Shown here: piece by piece, positions 58,501 to 64,000 of the stretch | Layout of the letters: each line of letters begins with the position of its first letter | Position numbering within the stretch: the first letter of the stretch is position 1 | Assembly (NCBI RefSeq): GCF_949987535.1 | Contig: NC_080077.1 | Location: forward strand, 37,652,561-37,716,560 | Origin: Balaenoptera acutorostrata | Lineage: Eukaryota > Chordata > Mammalia > Artiodactyla > Balaenopteridae | Direction: 5' to 3' | DNA: 64,000 nucleotides | Notes under the pieces: generated by a model | Seen by the model: the letters and a program-made list of their open reading frames with translations, nothing else | What the model was told of the DNA's origin: nothing | Databases searched by the model: none | Program-made: the position numbers and the translations under genes

Positions 58501-61030
58501 ATTTCTTGATGGTGGAATCTGGGGTCAAGGGATAGGAAGCCTCTGTGGTTTCTCCATCGGCCCCCAGCTCCCAACACACAAAAGGAAGAACAATCGCATT
58601 ATGAGGCGGGCACCTTCTTCCCTTCGGCACAAGACCCCCTGGCAAGCAAAATATTTTAAATCATTAGAGAAGTACCACAATAGTTAAATATTTCATGCAA
58701 TTTAAAAAGTAACCCCATGAAAGCATGATTGTAGAATACCCTAACCTATTCTGTACCTTGCCTAATATCAGACAGGAAGATAATGGCAAAGCTGAAAACA
58801 TTTCTGTTGGTCTAAGTAAGAAAAACTTGCTTCTCTTGTGTTTTTCCTGTACTCTCACACTTACCAGCACACGCAAGACACTTGTGACACTAAATGTGTG
58901 TGGGGGGTTCTCACACCGAGCAATTCTGTGACACCAGCTGGGCGTTCTACAATTTAACTCAATTCTGACACTATCTACCTGGAGATCGAGTCAGACCCCA
59001 CAGGTTAAGGGCTCAGTCCCACAAGACTGCTCCCCACTCACCTCACTCCAGATGCCAATCGCAAGTCCAGATCATCACCAGTGCTCCTGACCAGTGGGCT
59101 ATAAATCAGAGGTTCCCACAACCTCCTCCTTGAGTTCAATTAATTTGATAGAGTGGCTCACAGAACTCAGGAAAACAGGTTCCTTACTAGGTTACCGATT
59201 TATTGTAAAAATGATATGATGAAAGATACAGATGTACAACCAGATGGAAGAGCCATGTGGGGATGGGTACCGAGCTTCCATTCTCTCTCCTGGTACGCCA
59301 CCCTCCCGGCACCTCCATGTGTTCAGCAACCCTAAAGCTCTCCAAACCCCATATTTTTGAGATTTCTATGGAGGCTTCATCATGTAGGCATGATAGATCA
59401 CTTCCAGCTCCTTTTCCCTCTCTAGAGAACGGGAGTGTGGGACTGAGAGTTCCAAGCTTCAAATCATGGCTTGGTCTTTCTGGTGACCAGCCCTCATCCA
59501 GGAGTCCACCAAGAGTCGCCTCATTAGAACCAAGGATACTGCTATCACCCAGGAAATTCCAAGGGATCTAGGAACTCTGTGTCAGGAACCAGGGTCAAAA
59601 TGCAAATGTTAGGAGGCTTCCCTGGTGGCACAGTGGTTGAGAATCTGCCTGCTAATGCAGGGGACACGGGTTCGAGCCCTGGTCTGGGAAGATCCCACAT
59701 GCCGTGGAGCACCTGGGCCCGTGAGCCACAACTACTGAGCCTGCGCGTCTGGAGCTTGTGCTCCGCAACAAGAGAGGCCGCGATAGTGAGAGGCCCGCGC
59801 ACCGCGATGAAGAGTGGCCCCCGCTTGCCACAACTAGAGAAAGCCCTCGCACAGAAACGAAGACCCAACACAGCCAAAAATAAATAAATTAATTAATTAA
59901 TTAAAAATGAATAATGCTTAACAAAAAATGCAAATGTTAGAACAAAAGATGCTCTTGGTGCTCTTATCACGTAGGAAATTATAAGGGTTTTGGGAGCTCT
60001 GTGCCAGAAACCGGGGGCAGAAACCAATATATTCTATTATTTCATGTGGCCTTAACCCAGTTCTAACATTCCCTAGAGTACTGGGGATAAAAGCACACCC
60101 CCAAACATGAGAGGTACAAGCTTTTCTTTTCACGTAAATGGACAAAAAGTCTGTACAGTTTTTTTTTTTTTTTTTTTTTTTTTTAAATATTTATTTATTT
60201 ATTTATGGCTGTGTTGGGTCTTCGTTTCTGTGCGAGGGCTTTCTCCAGTTGTGGCAAGCGGGGGCCACTCTTCATCGCGGTGCGCGGGCCTCTCACTATC
60301 GTGGCCTCTCCTGTTGCGGAGCACAGGCTCCAGATGCGCAGGCTCAGTAATTGTGGCTCACGGGCCTAGTTGCTCCGTGGCATGTGGGATCCTCCCAGAC
60401 CAGGGCTCGAACCCGTGTCCCCTGCATTGGCAGGCGGATTCTCAACCACTGCGCCACCAGGGAAGCCCCTGTACAGTTTTTAAAGCTGTCAACCATTTTT
60501 GATAGTAACTCAAAATATGCAGTGAATGCCAAGTATTCTGAGGATTTAGAATTTTATGAGAAAACATAAGGAAAAAGTATATATTTAACAAATGTTAAAA
60601 AATATATATATATATAATGAAGAGAAAGAACTTTAAACTGTACAACTCCATAAAAGTAGTCTGAGTGAAAACAGTGTTGGTGAACAAAGTTTTATTTCAT
60701 GAAGCTACTTTATAGAGTCTGCATCATGCAACATATTAATGATTATTCATATTTCCTTATTTTACTTCTGGAGAAAATATTTTTCCCTAGCCACCAGTAT
60801 GAAATCAGCCTCATGGGAAAAAAACTGAAGAGGCAAGACAGCAGGCTGAGTGATTTATTTTTAAGAAAAACGTATACTTACGCAGTAGTAGTCTGCACAT
60901 CATGCCAGCTTCTGCTGAAGTTCTGTTTTAATTCATTCATCAAGTTCATGCCGAGTTTTTGTTTTATCTCAACCAGGCGCCTTTCTTTCGCTGATAAAAC
61001 TTGTCGTAATGTTGTAATTTCATCTTCTAG
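33425..61030 (-). CDS. TPD52L1: TPD52L1 (tumor protein D52-like 1, D53), 3' five coding exons; 5' end missing
   Basis: Coding exons on the - strand in transcript order are 61030-60882, 47133-47032, 41703-41665, 38281-38221 and 33553-33425. They sum to 480 nt, 159 residues plus TAG, and correspond to residues 46-204 of the 204-residue human protein. D52 proteins are small coiled-coil adaptors that form homo- and heteromers and are linked to vesicle traffic and cell proliferation. The coiled coil is in the first exon seen (LEDEITTLRQVLSAKERRLV). Every splice junction is GT/AG and keeps the frame. The exon(s) for about the first 45 residues were not found up to 64000 and are probably beyond the window, given the large introns of this gene. 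Confidence 0.96.
34668..34982 (+). mobile_element. hAT-Charlie-type DNA element
   Basis: Begins with taaatattttaggcttggga and ends ccataaaccttagtttgcag, in the orientation opposite to the copy at 25955. It is diverged. Confidence 0.55.
34983..38220. other. TPD52L1 last intron, no other gene seen
   Basis: Unique-looking AT-rich intron between the exons at 38221 and 33553. No repeat is recognised with confidence. Confidence 0.5.
38221..38281 (-). CDS. TPD52L1: TPD52L1 exon NSPTFKSFEERVETTVTSLK
   Basis: 61 nt. It starts with G, completing Arg, then encodes NSPTFKSFEERVETTVTSLK and ends on a codon boundary. The acceptor is gttattttag and the donor gtacag. The peptide is the conserved segment near the C-terminus of D53. 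Confidence 0.95.
38282..40856. other. TPD52L1 intron, no other gene seen
   Basis: Intron between the exons at 41665 and 38281. It has a MIR-like trace at about 40560-40680, just before a CHR SINE. Confidence 0.5.
40857..41155 (+). mobile_element. CHR-type SINE, long form
   Basis: Starts gggcttccctggtggcgcag; box B is gggttcgagcc; the tail is (AAAT)n. The 15-bp target duplication AAAAAATCCTAATGA lies at 40842-40856 and 41156-41170. It is antisense to TPD52L1 and about 500 bp downstream of the 39-nt exon. Confidence 0.93.
41275..41470 (-). repeat. MIR SINE
   Basis: Antisense MIR: tttacacaggttacacatct, then taacttgtctcaggtcacac. Confidence 0.65.
41665..41703 (-). CDS. TPD52L1: TPD52L1 39-nt exon, YSIRHSISMPAM
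   Basis: 39 nt, phase 2 at both ends (C...AG). It encodes the end of Ser, then YSIRHSISMPAM and two bases of Arg. The acceptor ends in tgaag, with a weak purine-containing tract, and the donor is gtaatc. Because it is symmetric, skipping joins ATG-AG to G-AAT and still gives MRNSPTF, so it can act as a cassette exon. The same peptide occurs in human D53 and D54. Confidence 0.93.
43320..43334 (-). CDS. TPD52L1: Candidate 15-nt microexon of TPD52L1
   Basis: On the - strand a good polypyrimidine tract (cttctctcctgtgctgctgc) and ctgcag acceptor precede GTCTCACTCCATCGG, followed by a strong gtaagc donor. Inserted between the exons at 47032 and 41665 it keeps the frame and changes GDM-SYSIRH to GDM-RSHSIG-YSIRH, a net gain of five residues. 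It lies in the right intron, on the right strand and in the right phase. The paralogue TPD52L2 has an extra Ser/His-rich segment at the same place. The splice-site and phase evidence is direct; use in transcripts is inferred. Confidence 0.55.
43705..43865 (-). repeat. MIR-like SINE
   Basis: Antisense MIR-like: agtgctttcataaatgtgac, ggtggagaaggaggcagagc. It is diverged. Confidence 0.5.
44023..44170 (+). mobile_element. CHR-type SINE, short form
   Basis: Starts ggattccctggcggcccagt and has box B (gagttcgatccct) and a CAA-rich tail. The target duplication AAAACTGAGAGG lies at 44011-44022 and 44171-44182. Confidence 0.9.
44183..46149. other. TPD52L1 intron, no gene seen
   Basis: AT-rich. A MIR-like antisense trace lies at about 44990-45080 (gcatttattgagtgtttaat). 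Confidence 0.45.
46165..46453 (+). mobile_element. CHR-type SINE, long form
   Basis: Starts ggacttctctggtggtgctg; box B is gggttcgatccct; the tail is (AAAT)n. The 15-bp target duplication AAAATGAAGATGTAA lies at 46150-46164 and 46454-46468. It is more diverged in its body than the other long copies. Confidence 0.92.
47032..47133 (-). CDS. TPD52L1: TPD52L1 exon with the YKKTHETLSHAGQKATAAF block
   Basis: 102 nt. It starts with C, completing Ala, then encodes YKKTHETLSHAGQKATAAFS and NVGTAISKKFGDM, and ends with AG (phase 2). The acceptor is atttctag and the donor gtactg. This is the most conserved block of the D52 family and is identical here to the human D53 sequence as I recall it. Confidence 0.96.
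48095..48225 (+). mobile_element. Old LINE-1 3' end
   Basis: L1 3'UTR tail: cttaaacttatacagtgctg, then aatatatctcaataaaactg. Confidence 0.55.
48253..48475 (-). mobile_element. Young LINE-1 3' end, antisense
   Basis: Reads acatctttattggagtataa, cagctctacatatacatata, and a C-rich run that is the complement of the G-rich L1 3'UTR. It is the same subfamily type as the L1 at 18718. Confidence 0.85.
48476..49613. other. TPD52L1 intron, no gene seen
   Basis: Contains a 130-codon + strand frame (48790-49182) without recognisable domain, homologue or gene signals; judged a chance frame. Confidence 0.45.
49630..49752 (+). mobile_element. CHR-type SINE, short form
   Basis: Starts gggaactccctggcggtcca; box B is gggttcgatccct. 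The target duplication AAATCAGATCTAT lies at 49614-49626 and 49753-49765. Confidence 0.88.
50507..50536. repeat. (TG)n microsatellite
   Basis: Fifteen uninterrupted TG units. Confidence 0.95.
50590..50929 (+). mobile_element. Tigger-type (TcMar) nonautonomous DNA element
   Basis: Matches the well-known mammalian element in order: gcattcaaccaaccacagat, aaaagcaaaacttgaatttg, aagtaatctagagatgattt, tttatataagggacttgagc, and a closing block with ctaggggtgactcta. It is flanked by TA. The subfamily (MER2/Tigger group) is not certain. Confidence 0.8.
50930..52151. other. TPD52L1 intron, no gene seen
   Basis: A MIR-like trace lies at about 51175-51280 (gatgaaactgaggcccagaa). Nothing else is recognised. 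Confidence 0.45.
52165..52558 (+). mobile_element. CHR-type SINE, extended form with internal duplications
   Basis: 394 nt, longer than the usual 300. The block ccacaactactg is present three times in tandem in its body. The target duplication AAGATATCCTCAG lies at 52152-52164 and 52559-52571. The tail runs (AAAT)n, (AATT)n, (ATTT)n. Confidence 0.9.
52490..52552. repeat. Self-complementary simple repeat
   Basis: (AAAT)n followed by AATT units and then (ATTT)n, a near-perfect inverted repeat of about 60 nt at the SINE tail. Confidence 0.85.
53235..53755 (-). mobile_element. LINE-1 3' end, antisense
   Basis: Reverse complement of L1 ORF2 end and 3'UTR: ccagctttactgaggtataa, ccatccatgttgtcgcaaac, atggctgaataatattccat. 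TG microsatellites lie within it (53375-53401) and at its end (53756-53780). Confidence 0.85.
53781..55849. other. TPD52L1 intron, no gene seen
   Basis: AT-rich. No exon-like frame or clear repeat is recognised. Confidence 0.45.
55968..56093. repeat. 63-bp tandem duplication (two copies)
   Basis: Units 55968-56030 and 56031-56093 both start cccaccagcttaactacagt and end attcacccagg. There are three mismatches in 63. The first unit overlaps the end of an antisense MIR-like stretch (about 55850-55990). Confidence 0.93.
56335..56890 (+). mobile_element. LINE-2 3' end
   Basis: Fits L2: caagtcacttcctgctgcaa, ggaataaaatcctcacttct, ctcaggtctcagctcaaaga. The last part (aggaacttcgtccatcttgt ... acttgttgggta) resembles the L2 3' tail. 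Confidence 0.65.
56891..59596. other. TPD52L1 intron, no gene seen
   Basis: Contains a GC-richer part at about 57500-57880 with overlapping frames on both strands (up to 111 codons) but no recognised product. It may be an old LTR, but no TATA/poly(A) pair was found. Confidence 0.4.
59613..59924 (+). mobile_element. CHR-type SINE, long form
   Basis: Starts gaggcttccctggtggcaca; box B is gggttcgagcc. The 16-bp target duplication AAAATGCAAATGTTAG lies at 59597-59612 and 59925-59940. Confidence 0.93.
60164..60468 (-). mobile_element. CHR-type SINE, long form, reversed
   Basis: Reads from poly(T) to ccaccagggaagccc. The target duplication CTGTACAGTTTTT lies at 60151-60163 and 60469-60481. It is in the same sense as TPD52L1 and about 400 bp downstream of the coiled-coil exon. 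Confidence 0.93.
60882..61030 (-). CDS. TPD52L1: TPD52L1 coiled-coil exon
   Basis: 149 nt, phase 0 in and phase 2 out. It encodes LEDEITTLRQVLSAKERRLV, EIKQKLGMNLMNELKQNFSR and SWHDVQTTT plus two bases of Ala, the D52 coiled coil and conserved helix. On the - strand the acceptor is ctgtag and the donor gtaagt. There are only a few differences from human (for example Arg for His, Val for Met). Confidence 0.96.
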
Positions 61031-61559
61031 CTACAGGTAGGAGGGAAAATGGTGGGGAAAGAGGTCAGACCAGCTGAAACACACACGGGTGCCCTCGGTG
61101 CTCCAAAGCAGCCTGTGCGCCCTCTTGTTTACATAGCCCGGTGCATGGCCTTAGCAAACACATCCTGTAGAGAAGACAGTCTAATATTTAAAAATGAAAG
61201 TAGATTTTTTTTAGCTTTAATGATTCTAAAAGAAATCACTACTCCTTGTAAAAAATTCACTCATACAGCAAAATATAAAGAAAATAAAAATCATGTGTAA
61301 TCTACTAGGAAATAGCCACTGCTTAATTTTTTTGGTTTCTAATCGTCCAAACGTTTTCCTAAAATTATACATAGATATAATTTTTGAACAAAAGACTGGT
61401 TTTGTAGTCTATGCCTAACAACTTCTTTTAAAGTGTTATTAGTCAGTGTTGTTTATTTTTTGCCAACCACACCTAGCATACATTGTGGTTTGCCAAGGTG
61501 GTGCCTCAGGAGAGAATGAACAAGGGAGGAGAGGATGTATGCAAGGGAGTGATTTGTGT

Positions 61560-62100
61560 TGATTTTTCTTGTTAACAATTTTAATTGACATGTAATTAAC
61601 ATACAATAAACTGTACACATGTAAAGTGTCCAATCTGTAAGTTTTGATATATGTATACTCCTGTGAAGTCATCGCCTTAATCAACATAGTGAAGAAATCA
61701 TCACCTCCAAAACTTTTCTAGTTCTTCTTTGTAATTCCTCCCTCCCTTTTCTCTTCCCTCACCCAGGCAGTCACTGATCTTTCTTTCACTGGAGTTTAGT
61801 TTGTATTTTCTGGAATTTAATATAAATTGAACTACACAGTATAAACTCATTCTTGCCTGACTTTGTTCACTCAATATAATAATTTGAGATCTTTGATTCA
61901 TCCATGTTGTTAAATCATCAATGGCTTTTCCTTTTCTCTGCAGAGTAGTACTCCATTGTATGAATATACCACAGTTTGCTTTCTATTCAACTACTGAAGG
62001 ATATTTGGGTCTGTCTAATGCAACTAAAACTACTATAAACATTCATGTACAAGTCTTTGTACTGATGTATCTCCTGTTTCCCCTGTGCTAGCAGAAAAGC
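61560..62100 (-). mobile_element. Old LINE-1 3' end, antisense
   Basis: Reverse complement of L1 3' region: attttaattgacatgtaatt, gattcatccatgttgttaaa, cagagtagtactccattgta. It abuts an opposite-strand L1. Confidence 0.75.
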
Positions 62101-62129
62101 AAATCTCTTCAGCATCATAAAATTGCTCT

Positions 62130-62357
62130 TGTACACTATGGAAAACAGTACGGAGATTCTTTTAAAAATTAAAAATAGAACTCTCATATGATCCAGCAAT
62201 TCCACTTCTGAGGATTTATCCAAAGAAAATTAAAACACTAGCTCAGAAAAGATACATGCACCCCCCCCCCATGTTCATTGCAGCATTATTAACAATAGCT
62301 AAGATATGGAAATAACCTAAGTGTCCACTGATAGATAAATGGATAAAGAAGATATTT

Positions 62358-62397
<40 letters not shown>

Positions 62398-62670
62398 GAA
62401 ATATTACTCAGCCATTAAAACGAAGGAAATCTTGCCATTTAAAACATGGATGGACCTTGAGGGCAATATGCTAAGTAAAAGAAGTCAGACAGAGAAAGAC
62501 AAATACTATATGACTGTATGATCTCATTTATATGTGGAATCTTAAAAAAACCACCAACCCCATAGATAAAGAGAATAGACTGGTGGTTGCCAGAGGCAAG
62601 GGAGGGGGGTGGGTAAAATGGGTGAAGGGGATCAAAAGGGATAAACTTCTAGTTATAAAATAAATAAGTC
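62130..62670 (+). mobile_element. Old LINE-1 3' end
   Basis: L1 ORF2 end and 3'UTR: tatggaaaacagtacggaga, gaaatattactcagccatta, ggtggttgccagaggcaagg. An (AC)n microsatellite lies inside it at 62367-62392. The ORF2 part is broken. Confidence 0.8.
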
Positions 62671-63597
62671 ATGAAAAAATTGCTCTTGCAAATCTAATTT
62701 CTAACAAAGGAGTTCTGTAAAATAGCCAGATTTTAGAGAGCATTGCTATATTTTGTGAAAATAATTTTGAACCTCCTCGAAGTCTTTGATTCCAGTTATC
62801 ATACTTTATTCCATTGTCACACTTTGTAACATATTGCCCTAGTAATATTGCTTAAATTTACATCTTTGTTTTCTGAAAAGTATAAATATTTGTGACTTTC
62901 TTTGTGAAGCCAGAAGAGAATCAGTAGTACTCCCTTAGTATCCCACACGCACAGAGGTAAAAAAAAAAAGTGCCTGACACTTTACGAGATTATTACTTTT
63001 TTTAATGGAGATCTGTGTCTCATTTACATTCTAAGTGTCACTCTACTTCTGACCACAAGGAGCATCACTAACCCTGTCAGTCATCTTGCAAATGTGTTCC
63101 TTGGGTCACCAGAGACGTAGCTGCTAAAAAGCACATCTCAACAATGACAGTTACCTTTGCAAAAATTAGTCCTTTTTATTAGAGCAAGGAAGATTTTACC
63201 CCAATGGTGAACAGACAAAAATAGCACTGTAAACCTTCGCATTCACAAAAAATCACTTAAGCAAAACAGGCAGAAATACTGAATCAAGCATCTTAAATCA
63301 TCTAGTAGAAAAGAACAATATCTTGGAGCTTTTAATATCAGCAAAATGTCCTAGTAATCTAACATTATCCATTTTTTTTATGGTTATGGAACATTTCTCG
63401 TATGCTCATAGAAATCTTTTTAAAGTCTTTCTAAAATGAATTTCACCTTCCATAAACATGTTATAATCAATAGCACCCTGTCTTTTCTTGATGAGCAAGA
63501 ATCTTCAGGATGCAGACATATACTCATTACTGCAAAAGGAGTGCACCCAGGGATCACCAAAGGGGATCATGTTCTTAGTCTCTCCATTAAATGAGAA
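62671..63597. other. TPD52L1 5' intron part, no exon seen
   Basis: No sequence matching the missing N-terminal residues of D53 is seen here or elsewhere right of 61030. Confidence 0.45.
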
Positions 63598-63612
63598 CAC
63601 ACTGTCATTTTA

Positions 63613-63921
63613 TTTTATTTTATTTATTTATTTATTTATAAATTTATTTATTTATTTTTGGCTGTGTTGGGTCTTCGTTTCTGTGCGAGGGCTTTCTCTA
63701 GTTGCGGCGAGCGGGGGCCACTCTTCATCGTGGTGCGCGGGCCTCTCACTATCGCTGCCTCTCTTGTTGCGGAGCATAGGCTCCAGACGCGCAGGCTCAG
63801 TAGTTGTGGTTCACGGGCCCAGTTGCTCCGCGGCATGTGGGATCTTCCCAGGCCAGGGCTCGAACCCGTGCCCCCTGCATTGGCAGGCAGATTCTCAACC
63901 ACTGCGCCACCAGGGAAGCCC
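63613..63921 (-). mobile_element. CHR-type SINE, long form, reversed
   Basis: Reads from an ATTT-rich tail to ccaccagggaagcccc. The 15-bp target duplication CACACTGTCATTTTA lies at 63598-63612 and 63922-63936. Confidence 0.93.
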
Positions 63922-64000
63922 CACACTGTCATTTTAAAATCAAACCCTTCTATCCTTTTGCTCTCATGTTATATTCCACTTTTTCATCTTTGTCAATGTG

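Noticed and set aside
49..64000. A previously undescribed gene system
   Set aside because: Apart from the two known genes and repeats, no cluster of conserved frames, RNA structure or array was found on either strand.

Overview
This is a mammalian nuclear genome window. It has widely spaced short exons with GT/AG borders, a CpG island at a gene start, and introns full of LINE-1, L2, MIR, LTR and SINE copies. About a dozen copies of tRNA-derived CHR-type SINEs, many with clean target-site duplications, point to a cetartiodactyl. The abundance of well-preserved copies, and the absence of recognisable bovine-type SINEs, suggest a whale or dolphin. The species call is inference; the mammalian call is not.

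Two protein-coding genes are present and converge. HDDC2, a 5'-deoxynucleotidase of the HD-domain family, is complete on the + strand. It has six coding exons from 10459 to 27821, starts in a CpG island at about 10370-10960 and has AATAAA signals at 28046-28055. The exons join in frame to 200 codons plus stop. TPD52L1 (tumor protein D52-like 1, D53) lies on the - strand. Five clear coding exons run from 61030 down to the stop at 33425-33427 and encode the last 159 residues. The first roughly 45 residues and the promoter are beyond the right edge or not visible. The two 3' ends are about 5 kb apart, the tail-to-tail arrangement known for these genes on human 6q22.

Layout: 1-10.3 kb is intergenic, with a three-layer nested repeat (SINE in L1 in MIR), two long SINEs and an old L2 reverse-transcriptase remnant. 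HDDC2 occupies 10.4-28.1 kb. Its intron 3 holds an antisense LTR with TATA and poly(A) signals starting a few bases after the exon 3 donor, and a young 5'-truncated L1. Intron 4 holds an inverted pair of MaLR-type LTRs. The 28.1-33.3 kb gap holds a possible antisense LTR and a SINE. TPD52L1 and its large introns fill 33.3-64 kb, with eight CHR SINEs, several L1 3' ends, a Tigger-type DNA element and a 63-bp tandem duplication.

The observation most worth checking is a candidate 15-nt in-frame microexon of TPD52L1 at 43320-43334 (-). It has strong splice sites and would insert five residues at the point where the paralogue TPD52L2 carries extra sequence. I found no prokaryote-like system, CRISPR array, functional RNA gene or novel multigene system in this window.
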